In this document: positions 10,001 through 18,512 of the stretch, piece after piece | Position numbering within the stretch: position 1 is the stretch's first letter | Layout: every line of letters begins with the position of its first letter | Source of the DNA: DASQDN01 sp035630195 | GTDB lineage: Bacteria; Acidobacteriota; Terriglobia; Bryobacterales; Bryobacteraceae | Length of the DNA stretch: 64,000 nt | Direction: 5' to 3' | Assembly (NCBI GenBank): GCA_035630195.1 | Contig: DASQLD010000221.1 | Coordinates: forward strand, 1-64,000 | The notes under the pieces: model-generated | What the model was told of the DNA's origin: nothing | Databases searched by the model: none | Seen by the model: the letters and a program-made list of their open reading frames with translations, nothing else | Translations under genes and position numbers: made by a program

Positions 10001-13000
10001 ATTGGCGGCTAAAGCATTTCCAGAAGAATCTTTCACACCGGTGGAAACAGTGGCGGTAAACGTGGTTGAGGAAGCTAGAGGACTGCTTGGTGTGAGAGTC
10101 AACACTCGAGTACTAGCGTTGTACGCGACTATTGCAGGTATGAGCGCGGACCCATTGCGAAGCGCGACGTTGGTTGTCGTAATCGTCGTTGCATCCATCG
10201 TCTCGCTAAAGGTGGCAGTGACTGTCGTGCTCTGGCTAACACCGGTGGCTCCATTAGCCGGAGTCACCGAAGTGACCGTTGGCGGCGTGGTGTCGACTCC
10301 AGCAGTGGTAAATGACCAGATGTAATCAGCCGTTAGCGCAGTCCCATTAGTGTCGCTGACGCCTGTGGTCAGAGTCGCAGTGTAGGTTGTGGAAGCTGCA
10401 AAGGGACTGCTGGGAGTGAGCGTCGCTGTAGAGCCGGTCACATTGTAGGTACCCGGGATTGCAGTTCCGCCAGCGTTTTTCAATGTAAACGTTGAAGAAG
10501 TAATTGTTGCTGTGTTAAGAGCATTATTGAAAGTCGCGCTTACGGGCGAATTCAACGCTATCCCCGTTGCATTGTTGGCGGGGGTGGTCGAACTGAGATT
10601 TAATGCTGTGGGGCCTACTGTGATAACAAAAGCCACATCAACCCAATAGTTGGATGATTGGAAAGTATTACTCGGGAAGGTGTTGCCAGCGGTAGCGCTG
10701 TAGGCATATACACCGTTGCCGGCACTGACGCCGTTCTGCAATAGATGTAGCGGCGCATTATCAACACCAGCGGTTGCGAAGTATCCATTATCGGTCGCGT
10801 AATTGCCGACTGTAGTGTGATAAGAGGCTACATAGACTGTGTTTGCGGTGACGGCTACAGGATTTGAGAAGTTCACCTGTTGCCATCCAGAAGCAGTCTC
10901 ATTGATAAAGGTTGCCGTTCTGAGTACCTGACCGGAGCTGCTCCACAGGGTGCCGACGTGAATACCTGTATTTGTAGCTCCCTTATAGAAACGAACTCCA
11001 GTGATAAAGCCATTCAGATCAGTCCTGAATTTCACTCCCAGCTCGACAGCATTCGGATCGTTTACCGCAGGGTTTCCCGGTACAGTTGAAGTGCTCCAAA
11101 TCGTACACGGACACGATGGTGGAGTCGCGGTGGTGAATGACCAGATGCGATTGGCGGCCAAAGCATTTCCAGAAGAATCTTTGACACCGGTACTAATGGT
11201 GGCAGTGAATGTGCTCAAGGCGGCTAGAGGACTGCTTGGCGTAAGCGTTACCACTCTGGTCGTGGCATTATAGGCAACTGTTGCAGGTATGAGCACGGAA
11301 CCATTGCGCAGCGCGACGTTGGTTGTTGTAATCGTCGTCACGTCCATTGCTTCGCTGAAGGTAGCAGTGACGGTTGTGCTCTGGTTAACGCCGGTAGCTC
11401 CACTGGCCGGAGACACTGATGTCACGGTCGGCGGTGTCGTGTCGGATCCATAAGTTGCCGTGTAGTTTCCGGCGCCGGCGGAGAAAAATGCATATTCCAC
11501 ACCTTTAATGATGTCTAGCGTAAAGCTGACAGCGCCGTTGGGACCTGTGAGGGCATTGAGAACTCCAGAGGTAGAGTTCCTCGGAACCATGGCTTGTAGT
11601 CCGTTTGCGCCATTGCCAGGTGAAATGCTGAAAGTCAATGTACTGCCATTCCATGCCAGCCCACTAAATGAGGAGTTATTTCGGCCGTCCAACCAAGTCA
11701 ACATTTGAGCACTTGACACGACGGGAATCCCCCGCGCAAGAGCTGAAGGGACGACCGCATCAGAGACCGGATTTGTGGCAGTATCGGCATGAGAGTTCAC
11801 GGTATAAACGCCATAAAAGCCCTGCGGTCCAACGGCTGCGTTTAAAAGGACATCGCCGGTCAGCGGGTAGCTCTGCCCCGATTCATCAGTCATCTGAGTG
11901 GGAGCGTTGTAGACATCGATGAGGGTGCCGTCAAGATCTGCAAAACGCATCGGCATGGCGGATCCGGTGAAGTGGCCGGGTCGGCCTTGTCCCCACCCCG
12001 GAGGCCAGAAATAGTAGTTCGTGTCCAACCGCATTCCATTCGCGAGTTGTATTTTCGCGCCCGATGCCCAATCGCTCCATACAAGGCAATGGTGGCGCTG
12101 TGTCGGTAGAGTCGTGATGCTAGGGTAAGAAGCTCTGAAATCAGCGATCTGCTGACTGTAAATTGCATTCAGCGAGACGGGCGTGAAGTCGTCGCAGTTG
12201 GTGTTGATATGCAGTCCCACCTCAAATCCTTGAGCCGCGTAGCTCGCTACTTGGGCATTCGTCATGTTCTGAGGCTGAACGTACATATATGAGGTCGAGC
12301 GAATGCATTCCCAATTCGCCACGTTACAACCCGCCGGGCTAGCGGCAATCTCCTGGTCAAAACGACCCGCGGTTCCGCCATTCCCGTGATCATCACCAGT
12401 CATAACGACCACTGCCTTCTTTCCACGCGGGAAGTACCAGAAGCGTGGCAATGGTTTTTTCGCAAGATTCATCTGGAGAATCAGATTAGAGAGCAACCGC
12501 TGCTGCTCATCTGCTTGCGGAATCGACACTAGTGTGTCCAGGTCCACCCAATCGGTTTGCAGGTCTTCTGTAGCGGCGCCAAAGAACTTGTCATTGGAGC
12601 GGATGGGCGTAAAACCATCACGCTCCTGCGCCGCCCAAGCCGGATTTCCCTGCCGCGTATAAACGATGGACGTCGCGAGATCATATGCGAATGCCGCTGC
12701 GTGGCCACCATTCGTGCCGATGCTTCGCAGAGTTACAGCTGGGTTAGCGGTGGCGGTGGTGGAATTCGTATAGAGAGTGGCAACGCTCGAAGCACCGTTG
12801 AGTGTGTATGCGGCGGCTGTGCCGTGAAACTGCATGGATTGGCTGACGATGCCAGCGCCGACCGCTGTAGATGTATCGACGCGCATATAGGCATTTGAGA
12901 GCGTCGCGGCCGTTGACGTAAGCCCGAGCAAACTATCGAGTTGCGAATTGGGCCGCATGGCAATAAAGTTACCGCCAGCATTCACCCAGTTGGTAAACAT

Positions 13001-13309
13001 AGTGACCTGACTGGGGGTCAGCGTCATCGGACCCGCAAGGATAACTACTTCGTAGGAAGCCAGTGTGGTCGGCGTCACTAGAGCAATATCACTTACGGCG
13101 AATTCGTTCAGCCCTTCGGTTCGTAGGATTTCCGCGTAATACTTGCCGAATGTAGAAGAAGACGACGTTATAGCCAGAATGGGACCGCCAGGCCCTTGGT
13201 TAGGATCCTGGGCATTAGCGCGTTGCGCCGTAGCAGCCCAAGAGAGCAGCAATACGGACCCTATGACTGCTCTACAAAAATGATTCGTTACTCGCGTTCT
13301 ACCCACCAT
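6275..13309 (-). CDS. Giant secreted modular protein (deacetylase-like, PHP-like, DUF4082, Ig domains)
   Basis: About 2345 residues. The ATG at 13309 is chosen over 13348 because AAGGA lies 7 bases ahead and a signal peptide (to about ANAQ) follows. Domains in order: ThuA/amidotransferase-like (25-285); polysaccharide-deacetylase-like (290-600, with VVVMTGDDHG and GLHINTNC); Ig_5 (623-728); DUF4082 (736-896); two Ig_5; a CehA/McbA-type PHP metallohydrolase-like domain (1120-1490, GDIHVHTNCGG); Ig_5; DUF4082 (1638-1803); BID_2 Ig (1803-1890); five He_PIG repeats. The frame ends prematurely in the sixth repeat. Two putative hydrolase domains in one exported chain suggest a role in extracellular polysaccharide processing, but catalytic activity is inference. 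Nothing in the sequence tells whether the truncated product is made. Confidence 0.8.
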   Translation of the reverse strand: MVGRTRVTNHFCRAVIGSVLLLSWAATAQRANAQDPNQGPGGPILAITSSSSTFGKYYAEILRTEGLNEFAVSDIALVTPTTLASYEVVILAGPMTLTPSQVTMFTNWVNAGGNFIAMRPNSQLDSLLGLTSTAATLSNAYMRVDTSTAVGAGIVSQSMQFHGTAAAYTLNGASSVATLYTNSTTATANPAVTLRSIGTNGGHAAAFAYDLATSIVYTRQGNPAWAAQERDGFTPIRSNDKFFGAATEDLQTDWVDLDTLVSIPQADEQQRLLSNLILQMNLAKKPLPRFWYFPRGKKAVVVMTGDDHGNGGTAGRFDQEIAASPAGCNVANWECIRSTSYMYVQPQNMTNAQVASYAAQGFEVGLHINTNCDDFTPVSLNAIYSQQIADFRASYPSITTLPTQRHHCLVWSDWASGAKIQLANGMRLDTNYYFWPPGWGQGRPGHFTGSAMPMRFADLDGTLIDVYNAPTQMTDESGQSYPLTGDVLLNAAVGPQGFYGVYTVNSHADTATNPVSDAVVPSALARGIPVVSSAQMLTWLDGRNNSSFSGLAWNGSTLTFSISPGNGANGLQAMVPRNSTSGVLNALTGPNGAVSFTLDIIKGVEYAFFSAGAGNYTATYGSDTTPPTVTSVSPASGATGVNQSTTVTATFSEAMDVTTITTTNVALRNGSVLIPATVAYNATTRVVTLTPSSPLAALSTFTATISTGVKDSSGNALAANRIWSFTTATPPSCPCTIWSTSTVPGNPAVNDPNAVELGVKFRTDLNGFITGVRFYKGATNTGIHVGTLWSSSGQVLRTATFINETASGWQQVNFSNPVAVTANTVYVASYHTTVGNYATDNGYFATAGVDNAPLHLLQNGVSAGNGVYAYSATAGNTFPSNTFQSSNYWVDVAFVITVGPTALNLSSTTPANNATGIALNSPVSATFNNALNTATITSSTFTLKNAGGTAIPGTYNVTGSTATLTPSSPFAASTTYTATLTTGVSDTNGTALTADYIWSFTTAGVDTTPPTVTSVTPANGATGVSQSTTVTATFSETMDATTITTTNVALRNGSALIPAIVAYNASTRVLTLTPSSPLASSTTFTATVSTGVKDSSGNALAANRIWSFTTASSGSSGGPEPTNWFSGDIHVHTNCGGSPEALNSILNRMAPQNLSVISLLADMGNGEVQNPATDLPLVNGQDASVSIPGRIVHWDTEWHWDAIYTQYAHQALGGHILALGLTQAQQVWEESTSKIFDWAHQRNAVAGFAHMQYLDGSIPQSLTCCTPIEYPVEVALGSADFISEDVDDSGSSFPMNPDQFIQAYYKLLNTGFRPGFAAGTDYPCNAGRDLGSLLTYVQVPSGQLTYQNWINGIKNGRTVVSRNGHREFLDLKVNGNSTPGDEIQLPATGSLPVTVQWTATQNFTGTIELVNNGVVVASQLASVTSGTPVTLTTTVNFPKSGWLAARRMGADGHQVHTAAVFVIVNNAPIRTSVADANYFIQWMDNLLTNTSPGGIWNSFFPTQLSAAQSRYQAAKAKFQQIAAEAAGATPLGVTATLPATGATAAAVGTTVTTTFSNALNISTVNASTFTLRDPANTLVTASYSASGNSAILSPAAPLLPSTTYTATLTTGVRDTAGNALVADYIWSFTTSGASGSGCTTNCTIWSSTTIPGTIDQGPDSPVELGVTFRSDVSGSITGIRFYKAATNIGTHVGNLWSSTGQLLGSSTFISETASGWQQVNFPTPIAITANTDYVASYHTGTGHYSQDENFFAAAGVDNPPLHALRNGVSGFNGLYAYGSGNVFPTQSFNSANYWVDVVFNSAATPTLTSIAVTPGNPTILVGGTQQFTATGTYSDNSTQSLTNQVTWSSTSTAVATINAAGLATSASAGSTSISARLGSVTGNTSLTVQGTALAITTTTLSGGTVGTAYTGTLAASGGTSPYTWSLVSGSSLPAGLTLNASTGGISGTPTPSGTSIFTVRVTDSATPPATTTKSLSITIAAAPTPVSITTTALPEGTVGVAYSTTLAASSGTAPLTWSIVTGSLPSGLTLNPGTGVIAGTPTTAAPSAFTVRVTDSATPVATAEKTLSIAIAAAPVPLSITTTALPGATVGTAYSMTLVANGGTTPYTWSLVSGTLPPGLTLNATTGSITGTPTSAVTRSLNIRVSDSATPAATANRTLSITIASALSITTATLPGGNVGAAYSTTIAASGGTAPRTWSVATGSLPAGLTLNASTGGIAGTPTAVGTSNFTIRVTDAATATANRNMSITIAPPIVITTTALPRGTVGTAYSMTLVANGGTTPYTWSLVSGTLPPGLTLNATTGSITGTPTSAVTRSLNIRVSDSATPAARANRTLSITIASALP

Positions 13310-13381
13310 ACTTATGTCCTTGCATTCCGAAGAAGAAGCTAAACACACGTAAATCGAAAGAGGGATGCCACTCGACGCCGC

Positions 13382-15610
13382 TCATAATGCTCCGGGCACC
13401 CTGATGGTGATAAGTTTTGCTCCCGAGACTAAATTCCAGAGCGTGATTTCTCCACTTTCACTTGCACTCGCCAAAAACAATCCCTTGGGATCAAAAGCAA
13501 AGGTATTGATTGCACCGGTTGACCCGGCAAGAACCTTGTTCAGAGCGCCAGTTGCGGCATTCCATAACCTGATCTGCGTGTCTTCGCCGGCGCTTGCGAT
13601 TAAGCGACCATCGGGGCTGAAGGCTAGCGTTCGTATCGGAGCCGAATGTCCGCGAAGAACTTGACGCTGTTGTCCTTTGACCGGATCCCACAAGTGAATC
13701 TCAGTGTCTTGGCCCGCACTGGCCAACACTGTCCCATTCGGACTAAAGGCAACAGCATCGATTGATCCGGAGTGTCCAAGTAAGGTAAAGAGAAGCTTTC
13801 CGGTGGCGACATCGAAGATTAGAACACGAGTGTCCTCGCCCGCACTGGCCAAAAGCTGGCTGTCTGGGCTGAAAGAAAGGGTATTGACGAAATCTTTTGA
13901 ACCGAAGAGGACTTTGGCCAATTTACGACTGTTTTGATGCCACACCATGATGCGGGTGCCTTCCCCTGCGGTGGCCAACCAGGAGCCGTTAGGGCTAGTC
14001 GTGATAGCGTTTACAGCATTCTCATGCCCCGCGAGTTGCGCAAGTTCCCTGCCACTGGTTTTGTCCCAAAGGCGTACTAGGCTATCTTTGCCGGCGCTGA
14101 TCAGCCCAGCCCGGGAAAAGGCAAGACTAGTGGGTATGCCGAGTGAACGTGGAAGCGTTAGCTGCTGCGTACCTGTAACAGGACTCCAAATAATAATCCG
14201 TTTATCTGTACCTGCGCTCGCAAGAGCACTGCCGTCTTCGCTCAAAGCGATAGCAGTAACACCCCGGCGCACACGTTTGCGAATCTTGGCGAACTGTCCC
14301 TGGGCGTGTGTAATAGACGTAGTACCCGCGCTGGGTTGGCCCGTGCTCAACATGGAGGCTGCGCTTTTAATCTGCGGCATGGTGGCGACGATGTGTTGCG
14401 AGGGAATGGATCCAGGAAGTGGGTTGGCTCGTAGGGGGATCTGGGTAGCGCCAAGTATGTCAATAGAGAAGGCGACCGCAAGGGGGTCTGACGACGCCGA
14501 TTGACCCCAACCTCCATCAACTCTCTGGTTATCGACTAGCCACTGGTTGTAATCTTCCCACCAGGTACACGGTACTTCACTAGATTGTTTTGCGAAACCC
14601 TTCTTGGCAGTTGAGTGACACCCACCAATGCGTGTTGTGTCATTCAACCCAATAGTTGCAGCTAAGCCGTTATAAACCGACCACATCGCTAGGGGTTGAC
14701 CAAAAGCGCCCCCTTGTTCGACTGAAGGTGATTGCCACTCGGTATTCAGAAAAGAAAGCGCCGCCTGAAGCTTCGAATTCGTTAGATCGTAGCCAACGAA
14801 CTTCATAGCTAGGAGCCAACCGCCAGTGTCAGCCTGAGCGCACGGATTGGTATCAGGTTGAGAACACACTGCGCCAGTAGCGCTTTGGATGTTGTTTAGC
14901 CAGACCGTTAGCGCATCTTTTGTGGCCTCGGGAGTAATAGCACCTAAAGTTTCGTTATAGATTAGTGAGATGGCGGCCCACTGAGTATCAGCACTGGTCG
15001 CATCGCCGTTGCCAGGGATTAGACTAGGCCAGCCCCCGGTTCTATTTCTGTTGACATTGGTACTTTGAGTAGCAGCAAGCGTATTAGTGATACTCTGAGC
15101 AATCTGCCCCCATGTCATTCCTGCGAGTGGCCCACTGACAGTTGCGACGGTATCCGGACCTACGGTTAATCCATAGGCGGCAATGGCTGGTGCTACCAGT
15201 CCGGTGGTGAACGTCGATCTGGAATTACCGAACCAATAAACACCCGTGCACGAGCCAGCGCGACCAGGACATATGTTCACGCCGTCATTTCTGGTACTTA
15301 CTTCGGTAGTGTTGGCAGTGCTTATAAGATAGGCGATTCCCGTTTCGACCGCGGTCTTGTAAATGAAAGCGTTACTGCCCCAACTGTCGTGATGTCTTAG
15401 GAAGGAAGATACGCCCGCTCCTGTGGCAGCCTGCTCGTAACCCGAAAAGTTCCAATATCCACCAGACTGCTGGGTCGCATACAAGTAGGCCAAACCTTTT
15501 TGGATAGCATTGCGCTTTTCCGCTTCCGTCGCCGCCACGGCTGCAGGTATCCACCCAATGACAGATGCGAATAACATCGCGCTAAGCACGGCCGTTATAG
15601 ATCGCTTCAT
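13382..15610 (-). CDS. Secreted alpha/alpha-toroid plus WD40 beta-propeller fusion
   Basis: 742 residues with a signal peptide (1-27). Residues about 30-400 look like a terpenoid-cyclase/prenyltransferase-type alpha/alpha toroid, with repeated helices and motifs such as GLAYLYATQQSGGYW, GGWPSLIPG, DTGGWLLAMKF and DGGWGQS. Residues about 445-742 form seven WD40-like repeats (pattern LASAGEDT-x-IRLW), enough for one closed propeller. The start ATG has GAGGTGA 5 bases ahead. The gene follows the DUF4082 protein and precedes the giant modular gene with only 72 bases between, suggesting co-transcription. The cyclase fold here is likely a binding or scaffold module, since no DXDD-type catalytic motif was noticed. 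The function is unknown. Confidence 0.8.
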   Translation of the reverse strand: MKRSITAVLSAMLFASVIGWIPAAVAATEAEKRNAIQKGLAYLYATQQSGGYWNFSGYEQAATGAGVSSFLRHHDSWGSNAFIYKTAVETGIAYLISTANTTEVSTRNDGVNICPGRAGSCTGVYWFGNSRSTFTTGLVAPAIAAYGLTVGPDTVATVSGPLAGMTWGQIAQSITNTLAATQSTNVNRNRTGGWPSLIPGNGDATSADTQWAAISLIYNETLGAITPEATKDALTVWLNNIQSATGAVCSQPDTNPCAQADTGGWLLAMKFVGYDLTNSKLQAALSFLNTEWQSPSVEQGGAFGQPLAMWSVYNGLAATIGLNDTTRIGGCHSTAKKGFAKQSSEVPCTWWEDYNQWLVDNQRVDGGWGQSASSDPLAVAFSIDILGATQIPLRANPLPGSIPSQHIVATMPQIKSAASMLSTGQPSAGTTSITHAQGQFAKIRKRVRRGVTAIALSEDGSALASAGTDKRIIIWSPVTGTQQLTLPRSLGIPTSLAFSRAGLISAGKDSLVRLWDKTSGRELAQLAGHENAVNAITTSPNGSWLATAGEGTRIMVWHQNSRKLAKVLFGSKDFVNTLSFSPDSQLLASAGEDTRVLIFDVATGKLLFTLLGHSGSIDAVAFSPNGTVLASAGQDTEIHLWDPVKGQQRQVLRGHSAPIRTLAFSPDGRLIASAGEDTQIRLWNAATGALNKVLAGSTGAINTFAFDPKGLFLASASESGEITLWNLVSGAKLITIRVPGAL

Positions 15611-15659
15611 AAAATCACCTCAAAAAATACGTTCATCTAGCATGTTTAGAACGCCATCG

Positions 15660-15790
15660 CAACTAGCGTTTGTTAGTTTCCAAATGCCATCAAGGACGAG
15701 GCCCGCTATGCGCTTTATTGTCGAAGGAGTGCGTAGTAACCGTCCGGCACCACTCAATGGAAGAACCTGAAGGGGTCGGCTCCGATTCGT
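15660..15790 (-). pseudogene. Fragment of a BY-kinase (CpsD/CapB-like) gene
   Basis: On the minus strand this stretch reads QVLPLSGAG and, after a gap and in the same frame, IAGLVLDGIWKLTN. These match the Walker B region (PPVLPLSDA) and the C-terminal GLVLNGIEKLNRS of the intact kinase at 17613-18503, with about 40 intervening residues deleted. The rest of the 273-base gap between the flanking genes holds nothing recognisable. The fragment suggests a former tandem copy of the kinase. Confidence 0.6.
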
Positions 15791-15883
15791 AAATCTTATA
15801 CGCCTGCAATGTTGTTGTAAACGTAATAGAGGTTCGGGGTTGTGAGTGCCGGAAAGTGAACAGAACGTTTTAATAACAACGTC

Positions 15884-17572
15884 TTATGGAGTTGGAAGTT
15901 CCACCTTGACTTCGTTGGAGAGCGCACTCTCGGTACTCCAAGGATCGACTGCGGTCGCGGTATAGAAGTAAGTCACACCAGAGATTACATCGTTGTCGAC
16001 GTATGTGGTCGAAGCTATTGGTGAGGTGTTGAGCTTGATATAGGCCTTCCCTGATGTTGTTGTGCGATATAGGTTATAGCCGATAACATTTGTAGAAGTG
16101 CTAGCTGTCCAACTCAAAGCGACCCTATGCTGCTCACCACTGGGAATCAGGAGCACAACATCCACCCAGTAATTGCTAGCCTGGTATGTTTGATCAGGGA
16201 AGCCGCCACCTTCGGCGTATACAAAAATGCCGTTAGGTCCGTCGACCTCATCCGCAAGCACGTGCAATGGTGTCTTGCTTACTCCTGCTTTGAAGAAGCC
16301 AATACTAGCGGCATACCCCCCGTTGGGGGCATAGTATGAAATTACATACGTCGTATTGGCTGCGATTCGGATAGGCGATGGGAATAAGGCCTGCTGCCAA
16401 CCTATATTGGTTTCATTAACGAAGGTGACCGAAGCCAGTCGAGTACCGTCCGCAGACCACAAACTCCCGACGTGTGTGCCTGTATTCTGAGGGCTTTTGT
16501 AAAACCTGACAGCCGTGACGTAGCCCGTAACGTCGGAACGAAACTTCATTCCGAGTTCTATTGGCTTGGTTTCATCACTAAGGAGATCTGGCTTGGCCAC
16601 ATCCGACCAGGTGGTGGAAACGCCCACAGCTCTAAAAACAGCACTAGTTGGTATCGTTTGTACATTGCCACTATCATCAAACGCGCGGACGAGCACGGTC
16701 CAATATTCCGATAATGAGTACGGTGTCCAGTCATACGTCCAATTCTCGTGGCCCTTCGCTTGGTGCCAGGTCTGCCCCTGATCAACTGAGACTTCAACCC
16801 CGGCTACCACGCCTTCACTATCCAAGGCAGAACCAGATATCGTATTCTTCACACCATATTGCAGCGCCAAGAGGGACGTGAAGGTAGACGTGGGTGGCGC
16901 TGTATCTATCGACTGTGTCGCAGGTTTTAGTAAAGGAGCAGATGTTGAGGCCTGAACGCTCGTATATGCGGGCAGGTTGATAGTCGCTTGTTCCATTCCC
17001 AAATCTGGTGAACCGCCTTCGCCATCGTGGTACTCATCCTGCCATGTTTCGTTGGCAGTTTTGAACAAAACCTCTGACTGGCTTGCATCATTACGAACAA
17101 CAAAGATGATGTGACTTGCGCCTTTCGTATCCGACCACCGGAGCAGTGCAAGGTAAATTCCTGATACCGCTGTCGACGGCACATCCCATGACGCGGCAAC
17201 CGACCACTTTTCACGATCTACAAGCTTTGTGGTACCGTCCGTCAAGCAGGGTGGTTGAATGTGTGGAAGAGAGACTGACGGACGGATAGTCGTTATCTTG
17301 CGGGCACCGTCGCCGCCATAATACCCCAACCGATAAATATCAATTTGATAGCTTGCAGCATCGGTATTGATGTTGAACAACACGGTTTCGCCGGCATTGA
17401 TACTCATGCCCGTTGCGAACCCCTGAAAGCTTGGATCACCGTATCCACTGGTAGTCCACCGGGTATTTTCGGGTAGAAGATTCTCGCCGGCCATAGGGTT
17501 CGGGCAGGCTTGCGCGTGTACTGTTTCCAGTACAATGAGACACGCGAGTACAGTGATTCGGAGTGCTAGCAA
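15884..17572 (-). CDS. Secreted DUF4082 protein with shortened DMF-amidase-like N-terminal domain
   Basis: 562 residues starting at a TTG; signal peptide 1-20. Residues 25-195 resemble the start of an N,N-dimethylformamidase beta-subunit-like domain (YQIDIYRLGYYGGDGAR, SGIYLALLRW). At about residue 196 (near 17041) the sequence jumps to what is normally its end (DEYHDGEGGSPDLGMEQATI), so most of that domain is missing without loss of frame. Then follow an Ig-like module (about 230-315), a DUF4082 domain (about 318-465, FRSDVTGYVTAVRFYKS, GWQQALFPSP, NYWVDVVLL) and a fibronectin-III domain to the end (GYNLYRTT). It lies 40 bases after the BY-kinase. A surface or matrix role is inferred; the amidase-like activity is unlikely. 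Confidence 0.8.
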   Translation of the reverse strand: MLALRITVLACLIVLETVHAQACPNPMAGENLLPENTRWTTSGYGDPSFQGFATGMSINAGETVLFNINTDAASYQIDIYRLGYYGGDGARKITTIRPSVSLPHIQPPCLTDGTTKLVDREKWSVAASWDVPSTAVSGIYLALLRWSDTKGASHIIFVVRNDASQSEVLFKTANETWQDEYHDGEGGSPDLGMEQATINLPAYTSVQASTSAPLLKPATQSIDTAPPTSTFTSLLALQYGVKNTISGSALDSEGVVAGVEVSVDQGQTWHQAKGHENWTYDWTPYSLSEYWTVLVRAFDDSGNVQTIPTSAVFRAVGVSTTWSDVAKPDLLSDETKPIELGMKFRSDVTGYVTAVRFYKSPQNTGTHVGSLWSADGTRLASVTFVNETNIGWQQALFPSPIRIAANTTYVISYYAPNGGYAASIGFFKAGVSKTPLHVLADEVDGPNGIFVYAEGGGFPDQTYQASNYWVDVVLLIPSGEQHRVALSWTASTSTNVIGYNLYRTTTSGKAYIKLNTSPIASTTYVDNDVISGVTYFYTATAVDPWSTESALSNEVKVELPTP

Positions 17573-17612
17573 ACCGTGTCAGAAATTTTAGATCATTGTG
17601 CCGACAGATGCT

Positions 17613-18503
17613 TTATCGAGGCGTGTCACTTTTAGGAGTGGCTTGCGAGCCACTGTACTGATAATAAGAGGAGTAGGAACGGTTTAGCTTCTCAATTCCG
17701 TTGAGAACAAGACCTAAAATGTGCTTTCGCCCGAGAAGAGCGATGGCGTCATTTATTGCCTTTTCAGGAGTACCGCCGGCCTTAGCCACCAATAACGTTC
17801 CATCAACGTGTTGCTGTAGCGCCACAGCGTCGCTCAATGGAAGAACTGGAGGTGAATCGACCACAACCCAGTCGAACTGGGACGTGAGCCTCTGAAACAA
17901 GATTGCCAGCTCCTGAGGTTGCAACAGTTCTGTCGGACTAGCGACACTGCGCTGGCCGGCTGGCAAAAAATGCCACCCAAATGGCTCGATACGACGGATG
18001 GTAGAAATTGGAGTTATCCGACCATGCAGACATTCAGCCAGACCAGCCTCCTCCTCAAGATGAAGCTGTTGCGTAATCGAGCGGCGGTGGAGGTCCGCAT
18101 CCACCAGCAAAACCGATCGTTTCTTCTCTTCAGCCAACGCAGTGACAAGATTGAGAGCAGTTGTGGATTTACCATCGGCAGGTAGAGGGCTGGTAACCAG
18201 GAGAGTTTTCAGTTTCCCCGCCTTCCAACACTCTCCAAGACGCATTCGTAGCAATCGAAACCTATCTGCGGCTATGCTCGCAGGATCTGTGTGAAAGATG
18301 ATGGGGCAGGCCAAATGCCTCACATAGACTTCTTCCACCTGAAGCTCCTTCGGCTCGGCTTTGAATACCAACGGATGATGTACGCCCTCGGAGTTTCTGA
18401 GTTGATCCGGTGCGGCGGAAGCTCCGGCACCATAAATGAATGGAAGCGCTATCTCGGAAACGTCTCCCTGCGCCTTACGTAAGGCGTCAAATATCTTACT
18501 CAC
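17613..18503 (-). CDS. BY-kinase (CpsD/CapB-type tyrosine autokinase)
   Basis: A 296-residue cytoplasmic protein-tyrosine kinase of the bacterial type that controls polysaccharide polymerisation together with a Wzz-like partner. It has Walker A (SPLPADGKSTTALNL, about residues 105-119), Walker A' (SVLLVDADLHRRS) and Walker B (DWVVVDSPPVLPLSDA), and a C-terminal tyrosine cluster (YSSYYQY) for autophosphorylation. Start is GTG 18503 with AGGAGGG just ahead, the Shine-Dalgarno overlapping the stop of the ATPase gene, so the two are translated together. Same layout as the tyrosine kinase found in exosortase-linked exopolysaccharide loci. A decayed second kinase fragment lies at about 15.7 kb. Confidence 0.92.
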   Translation of the reverse strand: MSKIFDALRKAQGDVSEIALPFIYGAGASAAPDQLRNSEGVHHPLVFKAEPKELQVEEVYVRHLACPIIFHTDPASIAADRFRLLRMRLGECWKAGKLKTLLVTSPLPADGKSTTALNLVTALAEEKKRSVLLVDADLHRRSITQQLHLEEEAGLAECLHGRITPISTIRRIEPFGWHFLPAGQRSVASPTELLQPQELAILFQRLTSQFDWVVVDSPPVLPLSDAVALQQHVDGTLLVAKAGGTPEKAINDAIALLGRKHILGLVLNGIEKLNRSYSSYYQYSGSQATPKSDTPR

Positions 18504-18512
18504 AGATCCCTC

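Noticed and set aside
13365..14504. Plus-strand ORFs over the WD40 gene
   Set aside because: They are shadows of the repetitive minus-strand WD40 repeats.
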